DNA of 64,000 bases from Pseudorhodoferax sp032153935 (lineage in GTDB: Bacteria; Pseudomonadota; Gammaproteobacteria; Burkholderiales; Burkholderiaceae_C). The translations under genes and the position numbers were made by a program. Below are positions 54,836 to 61,056 of the stretch, in pieces (the stretch's first letter is position 1; each line of letters starts with the position of its first letter). The notes under the pieces were generated by a model. That model had not been told where the DNA came from and did not search any database. It saw nothing but the letters and a program-made list of their open reading frames with translations. The DNA is taken from positions 1,860,001 through 1,924,000 of the forward strand of contig NZ_CAXUQL020000001.1 of the NCBI RefSeq assembly GCF_964253035.1, in the 5' to 3' direction.

Positions 54836-54911
54836 TGAGCGCCCAGCGGCCTTGCGGTGCCGCTTGTCCGGCGGTGCATTGCATTCACACTTTCGGGGAA
54901 GTTCACCTGTC

Positions 54912-54917
54912 TACAAT
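54912..54917 (+). promoter_or_regulatory. Candidate -10 box of the csgG-like operon
   Basis: TACAAT, a good -10 hexamer in an AT-rich patch before the lipoprotein operon. The best -35 at 17-bp spacing is ACTTTC, which is weak. The predicted start falls just before the hairpin at 54925-54945. Confidence 0.5.
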
Positions 54918-54924
54918 TTATTTC

Positions 54925-54953
54925 CCCGGCCTTGTGTGGGCCGGGTTTGTTTT
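54925..54953 (+). terminator. Intrinsic-terminator-like hairpin in the leader of the csgG-like gene
   Basis: CCCGGCC, a 7-base loop, GGCCGGG, then TTTGTTTT. Stem, loop and T-rich tail have the form of a Rho-independent terminator. It sits only about 10 bp after the TACAAT box and 20 bp before the ATG, so it either ends upstream transcription from the MCE operon or acts within the operon leader. Confidence 0.6.
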
Positions 54954-54972
54954 CTCGAACCGGAGTTTTTCC

Positions 54973-55647
54973 ATGCAACGACGTCTGGCCGTCTCGATGG
55001 CTGCTGTGGCCACGCTGGCCCTGGTGGGCTGCGCCACCGAAAGTTCGCGCACCGTGCAGGTGGCGCAGGTGGCGGCGGCCGCCACGCCCTATGGCGGCCC
55101 GCGCGTGCCGATCGCGGTGGGCAAGTTCGACAACCGCTCCAGCTTCATGCGCGGCGTGTTCTCCGACGGCGTGGACCGCCTCGGCAGCCAGGCCAAGACC
55201 GTGCTCATCGCGCATTTGCAGCAGTCGCAGCGCTTCTCGGTGCTCGACCGCGACAACATGGCCGAGGCCGCGCAGGAGGCCAAGCTGCAGGGCCAGGCGC
55301 AGCAGCTGCGCGGCGCCTCGTACGTGGTGACGGGCGACATCACCGAGTTCGGCCGCAAGGACGTGGGCGACCGCCAGCTGTTCGGCATCCTGGGCCGTGG
55401 CAAGGAGCAGGTGGCCTATGCCAAGGTCACGCTCAACGTGGTCAATACGCTGACATCCGAAGTGGTGTTCTCGGCCGGCGGCGCCGGCGAGTACGCGCTG
55501 TCCAACCGCGAGGTGCTGGGCTTCGGCGGCACGGCCGGCTACGACGCCACGTTGAACGGCAAGGTGCTGGACCTGGCCATGCGCGAGGCCGTCGATGCGC
55601 TGGTCGCGGGCCGCGACGCCGGCCGCTGGGGCCAGGAGCGCAAGTGA
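54973..55647 (+). CDS. CsgG/HfaB-family lipoprotein
   Basis: 224-residue lipoprotein: MQRRLAVSMAAVATLALVGC with lipobox LVGC, then a CsgG-like fold. Segments VPIAVGKFDNRSSFMRGVF, RFSVLDRDNMAEAAQEAKL and ASYVVTGDITEFGRKD match the family. CsgG makes the outer-membrane pore for curli export, but no CsgA/B/E/F genes are here. With a DUF4810 and a DUF799 gene following, this is the common three-gene set found in many proteobacteria, whose role is unsettled (envelope maintenance has been proposed). Next gene overlaps by 4 bp. Confidence 0.9.
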   Translation: MQRRLAVSMAAVATLALVGCATESSRTVQVAQVAAAATPYGGPRVPIAVGKFDNRSSFMRGVFSDGVDRLGSQAKTVLIAHLQQSQRFSVLDRDNMAEAAQEAKLQGQAQQLRGASYVVTGDITEFGRKDVGDRQLFGILGRGKEQVAYAKVTLNVVNTLTSEVVFSAGGAGEYALSNREVLGFGGTAGYDATLNGKVLDLAMREAVDALVAGRDAGRWGQERK

Positions 55648-56039
55648 GCAGCACGTCCTTGCCCTGGCGCGCGCTGCCGCTGGCCGGCGCGCTGCTGCTG
55701 TCGGCCTGCGCGGCACCGAACAAGCCGCTGTACTCCTGGGAAGGCTTCCCGCGCCAGCAGTACGAGGTGCTGCAGCGCTCGGGTGCCGACCCGAACGCGC
55801 AGATTCAGGCCATGCAGGCCCACGCGGAGAAGGCGCGCGCCGCGGGCGCAGCGCTGCCGCCCGGCTTCCGCGCGCACCTGGGGATGCTGCAGCTGTCCAC
55901 GGGCTCGGCCGAGCAGGCCCGTGCGAGCTGGCAGGCCGAGAAACTGGCCTTCCCCGAATCCGCGCCCTACATGGACCAGCTGCTCAAGCGGCTGGATGGC
56001 GGCACCGCCGCCCAGCCCGCCCCCGCGAACCCGTCATGA
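55644..56039 (+). CDS. DUF4810 lipoprotein
   Basis: 131-residue lipoprotein starting at GTG 55644 that overlaps the preceding stop (GTGA). Signal region with lipobox LLSACAAP, then KPLYSWEGFPRQQYEVL, the DUF4810 opening, and a helical middle with PGFRAHLGMLQLSTGSAEQARASWQAEK that looks like a tetratricopeptide-type turn. Middle gene of the CsgG-DUF4810-DUF799 set. Likely an outer-membrane lipoprotein working with the other two; exact role unknown. A Pro-Ala tail ends the protein. Confidence 0.88.
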   Translation: MSSTSLPWRALPLAGALLLSACAAPNKPLYSWEGFPRQQYEVLQRSGADPNAQIQAMQAHAEKARAAGAALPPGFRAHLGMLQLSTGSAEQARASWQAEKLAFPESAPYMDQLLKRLDGGTAAQPAPANPS

Positions 56040-56707
56040 AACTCCGCCTTGCAAGCCTGGCTGCCGTTGCCGGCGCGCTGCTGCTGAGCGGCTGCGCCAC
56101 GCAGCGCGCGCCCTACGACTACAGCGCCTTCCAGCAGGCCAAGCCGGCCACGCTGCTGGTGCTGCCGCCGCTGAACGATTCGCCCGAGATCAAGGCCACG
56201 GCGGGCCTGTGGTCGCACACCACGCTGCCGCTGGCCGAGGCCGGCTACTACGTGCTGCCGGTGGCGCTGGTCGACGAGACCTTCCACCAGAATGGCGTGC
56301 AGACCCCGCAGGACGCGCAGGCCATTGCACCGGCCAAGCTGCGCGAATTCTTCGGCGCCGATGCTGCGGTCTACCTCAAGATCACGCAGTACGGCACGAG
56401 CTACCAGCTGCTGGCCAGCGACACGCGCGTGACGGCCGAGGCCCGCATCGTCGACCTGCGCACGGGCACGCAGCTGTGGGCCGGCAAGGCCACGGCCTCG
56501 TCGGCCGAGCAGCAGCAGTCGCAGGGCGGGATCATCGGCATGCTGGTCACGGCCATCGTGCACCAGATCGTCAACACCAGCACCGATGCGGCCTACAACT
56601 ACGCCGGCATCGCGGGCCAGCGCCTGCTGGGTGCGCCCAGGCTGGATGGGGTGCTGCCGGGGCCGCGCTCGCCGCTGTACGGCCAGGTGCCCGGCAACGC
56701 GCGCTGA
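56036..56707 (+). CDS. DUF799 (GNA1162-like) lipoprotein
   Basis: 223-residue lipoprotein, lipobox LLSGCATQ. The DUF799 pattern follows: YDYSAFQQAKPATLLVLPPLNDSPEIKAT, TTLPLAEAGYYVLPVALVDETF and FFGADAAVYLKITQYG. The neisserial homologue GNA1162 is a surface-exposed lipoprotein with a TolB-like fold used as a vaccine candidate. ATG overlaps the preceding stop by 4 bp. It ends the operon; the following gene is convergent with 6 bp between them. Confidence 0.9.
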   Translation: MKLRLASLAAVAGALLLSGCATQRAPYDYSAFQQAKPATLLVLPPLNDSPEIKATAGLWSHTTLPLAEAGYYVLPVALVDETFHQNGVQTPQDAQAIAPAKLREFFGADAAVYLKITQYGTSYQLLASDTRVTAEARIVDLRTGTQLWAGKATASSAEQQQSQGGIIGMLVTAIVHQIVNTSTDAAYNYAGIAGQRLLGAPRLDGVLPGPRSPLYGQVPGNAR

Positions 56708-56713
56708 CGCGCG

Positions 56714-57475
56714 TCAGCTGGCGTTGCGGTAGGCCGCCAGCGCCATGGCGCTCAGGCTGCTGCCGGCACTGCTGACGGCGGAGAGCCTGTTCGCCGTGCT
56801 CAGCACGGCGGCCTGCTGGTCCTTCAGCGCCTGGGAGCGCTTGTCCAGGCGGGTCAGGTAGTCGCTCAGGCGGCCGTCGTCGGCCAGCGCCTGGGTACTG
56901 GCGCCGACCAGGCTGTCGCCCAGCTTCGACAAGGCATCGGCGACGCCGGCCGCACCGCCGGCCACGGCCTTGCCCAGCGCGCTGCTGTCCAGCGCCAGCT
57001 GGCCGTCCTGCTGGCGGGCGATGCCCAGCTTGGCCAGGTTGCCGCGTGGCGTGTCGAGCGCGTCGATGGCCTTGGCCAGTGCCCGCTCCGTGCGGCCGAC
57101 GCCTGCGTCACCGCCCACGGCCGTGCCGGCCTTGAGCGTGGCGTTGTAGGCCGTGACCAGCTTGGCCAGCGCCGACTGGATCGCCTCGGGCGTGCTGGAC
57201 GAAGACAGCGCGCCGAGCCCCTTGGCCGCCGTGCCCAGGTCGGCCAGGCCGGACTTGAAGCTGCCCAGCGCCGAGAGCGAGGCCGTCACGGTCTGGGCCT
57301 GCGCGGCGATGCGTTCATGCACCTGTGCCAGCACAGGGGAGATCTTGCCCAGCGCCTCGGTGTCGGCGGACTGGGTGGCGGAAGTGCTCTGCTGCGTGCT
57401 GCTGGCCAGCTTGGCCTGGGCCTGCGCGAGCACGCTGTCGACGGAGATGGTCGCGGTGCGCATGGCGGCAAGCAT
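56714..57475 (-). CDS. Orphan protein resembling the C-terminal part of FliD
   Basis: 253-residue Ala/Ser/Leu-rich protein. From about residue 115 it follows the FliD (flagellar cap) C-terminal pattern: LAKLGIARQQDGQLALDSSAL, VADALSKLGDSL, then LSDYLTRLDKRSQALKDQQAAV and a last helix LSAMALAAYRNAS. The N-terminal part VDSVLAQAQAKLASSTQQS is coiled-coil-like. No flagellar gene is nearby and no FliD N-domain is present. ATG 57475 has a GGGGG site upstream and is preferred over the ATG at 57463. Could be a cap-like filament protein or unrelated convergence; function not assigned. Confidence 0.65.
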   Translation of the reverse strand: MLAAMRTATISVDSVLAQAQAKLASSTQQSTSATQSADTEALGKISPVLAQVHERIAAQAQTVTASLSALGSFKSGLADLGTAAKGLGALSSSSTPEAIQSALAKLVTAYNATLKAGTAVGGDAGVGRTERALAKAIDALDTPRGNLAKLGIARQQDGQLALDSSALGKAVAGGAAGVADALSKLGDSLVGASTQALADDGRLSDYLTRLDKRSQALKDQQAAVLSTANRLSAVSSAGSSLSAMALAAYRNAS

Positions 57476-57610
57476 AGTCAGGCCCCCGCCGGGCCAGCGC
57501 CGGAAATGGCGGGCGAAGGCGGGCCAGTTCGGCCCATGTCGAAATCGGCCGTCCTCGTGCGTCGTGGCTGTACAGGACACTGTGTTCCACCCCACCCCAA
57601 GGAGATCGAC

Positions 57611-58048
57611 ATGCGATTCATGGTCATCGTCAAGGCCACGGCCGACAGCGAAGCCGGCGTCATGCCCAGCACGGAGCTGCTGGCCGAGATGGGCCGCTAC
57701 AACGAGGAGCTCGTCAAGGCCGGCGTGATGCAGGCCGGCGAAGGCCTGCACCCGAGTGCGCGTGGGGCGCGCGTGCGTTTCTCGGGCCCGGCGCGCACGG
57801 TGGTCGACGGGCCGTTCGCCGAAACCAAGGAGCTCATCGCCGGCTTCTGGCTCTGGAAGTGCGCCTCGCTGCAGGAGGCCATCGCCTGGGCCAAGCGCTG
57901 CCCCAACCCGATGCCGGGCGACTCCGAACTCGAGATCCGCCAGGTGTTCGATGCCGAGGACTTCGGCGAGGCGTTCACGCCCGAGTTGCGCGCGCAGGAG
58001 GAGCGGCTGCGCGAGCAGGTCGCGGCGCGGCAGGCCGGCAAGCCGTGA
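57611..58048 (+). CDS. YCII-related (YciI-like) domain protein
   Basis: 145-residue protein with the YCII ferredoxin-like fold: MRFMVIVKATADSEAG, the family's middle segment ELVKAGVMQAGEGLHPSARGARVRF and the DGPFAETKELIAGFWL motif with the conserved acidic and His-less active region. Such proteins often lie beside ECF sigma factors; none is present here. RBS GGAGA. Single gene; role unknown, perhaps a dehalogenase-like or sensor protein. Confidence 0.88.
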   Translation: MRFMVIVKATADSEAGVMPSTELLAEMGRYNEELVKAGVMQAGEGLHPSARGARVRFSGPARTVVDGPFAETKELIAGFWLWKCASLQEAIAWAKRCPNPMPGDSELEIRQVFDAEDFGEAFTPELRAQEERLREQVAARQAGKP

Positions 58049-58144
58049 TGCAAAAGGGGGATGTGGCGGCGCGCGCTGCCGTGCCGCGGCCGTCGCGGCC
58101 GTGGGCTGCAAGGCATACTTGCCCGACAACTTCTGCGTTACGCC

Positions 58145-59008
58145 ATGTCCGCTCCCCAGATCTCCCATGCTGCAGGCTCGACCCGGATCTTCGTGTTCGA
58201 TGAGGTCTATCCCTTTCGTGCCGCGCAGGAGCAGGCCGAGAAGAAGAAGCTGAGCGCCTTCGGCCTGCTGGCCAAGATCAATCCCATGCGCCGGCCCACG
58301 GCCGAGACAGTGCAGCTGACCAAGCAGGAGCTGCGCTACGAGCCGTTCTGGCACATCACGGCCACGCGCTCCATCGACTACCGCAGCCAGGCGACCTACC
58401 AGGTCCCGGTGCACAACGCCTACGCGCAGCAGTTGCAGATCGAGGGGCTGCGCTTCGACGTGGCACGGCAGAAGGACAAGGCCCGGATCGAGTTCACGGC
58501 GACCGAGCAGTGCCACCGCAAGATCGGCTTCGACGAATACATGGACGGCATGAAGCGCGAGGTGGCGGCCGCGTCGCTGCCCGGCTACATCAAGAAGTAC
58601 AAGTTCACCGAGCACGAGGAGTACGAGAACCCGGCGCTGCTCAAGCCGTCCTTGCCGCTGCAGGCCGCGACCGACCTGGCCATCGCCAAGCTGTCGAGCG
58701 AGGCCGTCACGGCGCACGAGGTGTTGCGCAACGACTTCGAGTTCGAGCGCCGCCACCTGTACGCCCGGCCCGTGTTCGCGTTCGAATACCGCTGGGGGCC
58801 GGCCGACAAGACGGGCGTGATCGAGGTGGACGGCCTGACCGGCGAAGTGGTCGAGTCCGGCCGCTGGTTCGACGAGAAGTTCACGCAGCGCTTCACGCGC
58901 GAGCGGCTGATCGACCTGGGCGCCGAAGCCGCCAACATGGCGCTGCCCGGCAGCGGCATCGTGATCAAGGCGATCAGCTACGGGACGGAAGGGCTGCGCA
59001 AACCCTAG
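58145..59008 (+). CDS. Protein of unknown function (287 aa)
   Basis: Not recognised. The 287-residue product has no signal peptide and few Cys; it has a charged N-terminal half (AAQEQAEKKKLSAFGLLAKINPMRRP) and a middle rich in Tyr and basic residues (GYIKKYKFTEHEEYENP). A C-terminal segment with EVVESGRW and an aliphatic final helix NMALPGSGIVIKAISYG could be a peripheral membrane anchor. The paired pattern RPVFAFEYRWGPADKTGVIEVDGLTGEV looks like an antiparallel sheet that reads as a substrate-binding domain. Start ATG 58145 was taken because the upstream frame lacks coding character. Its neighbours are unrelated single genes. Confidence 0.7.
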   Translation: MSAPQISHAAGSTRIFVFDEVYPFRAAQEQAEKKKLSAFGLLAKINPMRRPTAETVQLTKQELRYEPFWHITATRSIDYRSQATYQVPVHNAYAQQLQIEGLRFDVARQKDKARIEFTATEQCHRKIGFDEYMDGMKREVAAASLPGYIKKYKFTEHEEYENPALLKPSLPLQAATDLAIAKLSSEAVTAHEVLRNDFEFERRHLYARPVFAFEYRWGPADKTGVIEVDGLTGEVVESGRWFDEKFTQRFTRERLIDLGAEAANMALPGSGIVIKAISYGTEGLRKP

Positions 59009-59060
59009 CGTGGGCCTGCACGGCGTCAGCGCACAGCCGGCCTTCCTGCATACTGCGCCG

Positions 59061-59516
59061 ATGTTCCGCATCGGCCTGCTCTCCGACACCCATGGCCTGC
59101 TGCGCCCCGAGGCCCTGGCCTTCCTGCGCGGCAGCGACCACATCGTGCATGCCGGCGACATCTGCGACCCGGCCATCCTCGACCAACTGGCCGCCATCGC
59201 GCCGCTGACGGCCGTGCGCGGCAACAACGATTTCGGCGCCTGGGCCGAGCGCCTGCCCGAGACCTGCGTGGCCGACATCGGCGGCCTGCGCCTGTGCGTG
59301 CTGCACGACCTGGCTCAGCTGCGGCTGGACCCGGCGGCAGGCGTGCAGGCGGTCGTCACGGGCCACTCGCACAAGCCGCGCATCGCGCGCGAGGACGGCG
59401 TGCTCTACGTGAACCCGGGCAGCTGCGGGCCGCGCCGCTTCACGCTGCCGATCGCGGTGGCGGAGCTGCTGGTGGATGGCGGCGACGTGACGGCGCGCAT
59501 CCAGGAGCTGGTGTGA
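59061..59516 (+). CDS. YfcE-type metallophosphoesterase
   Basis: 151-residue calcineurin-like phosphodiesterase. Metal-binding motifs in order: LLSDTHGLL (Asp, His), HAGDICD (Asp), RGNNDF (Asn, Asp), and TGHSHKP (two His), then VNPGSCGPRR. Length and order match YfcE/MJ0936 phosphodiesterases, which act on phosphodiester substrates in vitro with no known natural one. The ATG at 59061 is chosen because the domain begins right at MFRIGLL; the GTG at 59010 would add a poor 17-residue lead. Its stop overlaps the GNAT start. Confidence 0.9.
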   Translation: MFRIGLLSDTHGLLRPEALAFLRGSDHIVHAGDICDPAILDQLAAIAPLTAVRGNNDFGAWAERLPETCVADIGGLRLCVLHDLAQLRLDPAAGVQAVVTGHSHKPRIAREDGVLYVNPGSCGPRRFTLPIAVAELLVDGGDVTARIQELV

Positions 59517-60037
59517 GCGCCGTACTCAGGGTGGGCGTCGCCGAGACCCCGCGTCTCGCATTGCGCCAGCTGACGCTGGACGACGCGCCGTTCTACCTGC
59601 AGCTGCTGAACGAGCCGACCTGGCTGGCCCACATCGGCGACCGTGAGGTGCGCACCTTGCAGGACGCGCAGGCCCACATCGCCGCCCACATCCTCGCGCC
59701 CTATGCCACGCATGGCTTCGGCATGTACCTGGTGGAGCGCCGCGTCGACGGTGCGCCGCTGGGCCTGTGTGGCCTGGTGCAGCGCGAGGCCCTGCCGGCA
59801 CCCGACATCGGCTTCGCGCTGCTGCAGCAGCACGAAGGGCTGGGCTATGCGCGCGAGGCCGCGCAGGCCGTGATCTGGCATGCCTTCCGCGGGTTGCAAC
59901 TGGCGCGGTTGCTGGCCATCACGGCGCCGACCAATCTGCGCTCGACCAAGCTGCTGGGCGCACTGGGTTTCCACTTCCAGGGCATGGTGCCGGTCGGCGA
60001 CCGTTCGCTGCGCCTGTACGCCCTGGCGAGGAGCTGA
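59513..60037 (+). CDS. GNAT-family N-acetyltransferase (RimJ/RimL-like)
   Basis: 174-residue acetyltransferase. Start GTG 59513 overlaps the phosphoesterase stop. N-terminal TPRLALRQLTLDDAPFYLQLL is the RimL-like opening; GLVQREALPAPDIGFALL on the central strand; the acetyl-CoA loop is in EGLGYAREAAQAVI; LRSTKLLGALGFHFQGMV closes the fold. Members acetylate N-terminal amines of proteins or small amines. It ends 1 bp before the DUF5329 gene, so the three genes from 59061 look co-translated. Substrate unknown. Confidence 0.9.
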   Translation: MSAVLRVGVAETPRLALRQLTLDDAPFYLQLLNEPTWLAHIGDREVRTLQDAQAHIAAHILAPYATHGFGMYLVERRVDGAPLGLCGLVQREALPAPDIGFALLQQHEGLGYAREAAQAVIWHAFRGLQLARLLAITAPTNLRSTKLLGALGFHFQGMVPVGDRSLRLYALARS

Positions 60038-60038
60038 G

Positions 60039-60401
60039 ATGCGCCACCCCGCCATTCTCCTTTTGTGCTGCTGTGCCTGGGGGCATGCCGCACCGCCGCC
60101 TGCGCCCGTGCAGGCCGAGATCGACGCGCTGCTGGCTGGCCTGCAGGCCTCGGGTTGCGAGTTCCAGCGCAACGGCCGCTGGCATGCGGGCGGTGAGGCT
60201 GTCACCCACCTGCAGAAGAAGCGCGACTACCTGGAGAACCGCGATGCCATCCGCAGCACCGAGGATTTCATCGGGCTGGCCGCCGCCGAAAGCAGCATGA
60301 GCGGCCAGCCCTACCGCGTGCGCTGCGCTGGTGCCGAGCCGGTCGACAGCCGCGCCTGGCTGCAGCAACGGCTGCAGGAACTGCGCCGCAGGAAACCCTG
60401 A
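60039..60401 (+). CDS. DUF5329 secreted protein
   Basis: 120-residue product with a short signal peptide (MRHPAILLLCCCAWGHA) and a DUF5329 domain: EIDALLAGLQASGCEFQRNGRWH, HLQKKRDYLENRDAIRSTEDFI and SSMSGQPYRVRCAG, the family hallmarks, with two Cys that could form a disulfide. Periplasmic by prediction. The ATG lies 1 bp after the GNAT stop and the LysE gene follows by 25 bp. No function is known for the family. Confidence 0.9.
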   Translation: MRHPAILLLCCCAWGHAAPPPAPVQAEIDALLAGLQASGCEFQRNGRWHAGGEAVTHLQKKRDYLENRDAIRSTEDFIGLAAAESSMSGQPYRVRCAGAEPVDSRAWLQQRLQELRRRKP

Positions 60402-60426
60402 CGAAAACAGACAAAGGAGACTCCCC

Positions 60427-61056
60427 ATGTTCCCCCCCGACATCCTGATCGCCTACCTGCTGGCCACGCTGCTCGTGGTGCTGGCGCCCGGGCCCGACAA
60501 CATCCTCGCGCTGAGCCGCGGCCTGGGCCAGGGCCGTGCCGCGGCGGTCGCCTCCTCGGTCGGCGCCGGGCTCGGCATCATGGTCCACACGCTGGCCGCC
60601 ACGCTGGGGCTCACGCTCGTGGTCCAGGCCTCGCCGCTGGCCTTCTGGGCGATCAAGATCGCGGGCGCGGCTTACCTGCTGTGGCTGGGCGTCAAGGCGC
60701 TGCGTTCGCGCAGCCTGATCTCGTTCGCGCCAGCGGCGCACCAGAGTCTGCCGCGCGTGTTCTCCACGGGCTTGCTGTCCAACGTGCTGAACCCCAAGCC
60801 GGGCTTGTTCGTGCTGGCCTTCATCCCGCAGTTCGTGAGTGCAGAGCGCGGCTCCGTGCCGCTGCAGATGCTGGCCTACGGTGCGATTTTCGCGGTGCTC
60901 ACGGCCGTGATCTTCTCGCTGCTGGGGGCCTCGGCGGCGCGGCTGTCGGGCTGGCTGTCACGCCGGCCGCGCGCCACGGCCTGGCTCAACATCGGCGCCG
61001 GCGCGACCTTCGTCGTCTCCGGCCTGTCCATCCTGGCCCTGGGCAACCGGCGCTGA
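60427..61056 (+). CDS. LysE/RhtB-family amino acid exporter
   Basis: 209-residue inner-membrane exporter with six hydrophobic segments. The start FPPDILIAYLLATLLVVLAPGPDNILALSRG carries the family's PGPDN motif, followed by VGAGLGIMVHTLAATLGL and a conserved NPKPGLFVLAFIPQF after the third helix. RBS GGAGA. Probable export of a small neutral amino acid or derivative. Its last 99 bases overlap the antisense end of the patatin gene on the minus strand. Confidence 0.9.
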   Translation: MFPPDILIAYLLATLLVVLAPGPDNILALSRGLGQGRAAAVASSVGAGLGIMVHTLAATLGLTLVVQASPLAFWAIKIAGAAYLLWLGVKALRSRSLISFAPAAHQSLPRVFSTGLLSNVLNPKPGLFVLAFIPQFVSAERGSVPLQMLAYGAIFAVLTAVIFSLLGASAARLSGWLSRRPRATAWLNIGAGATFVVSGLSILALGNRR

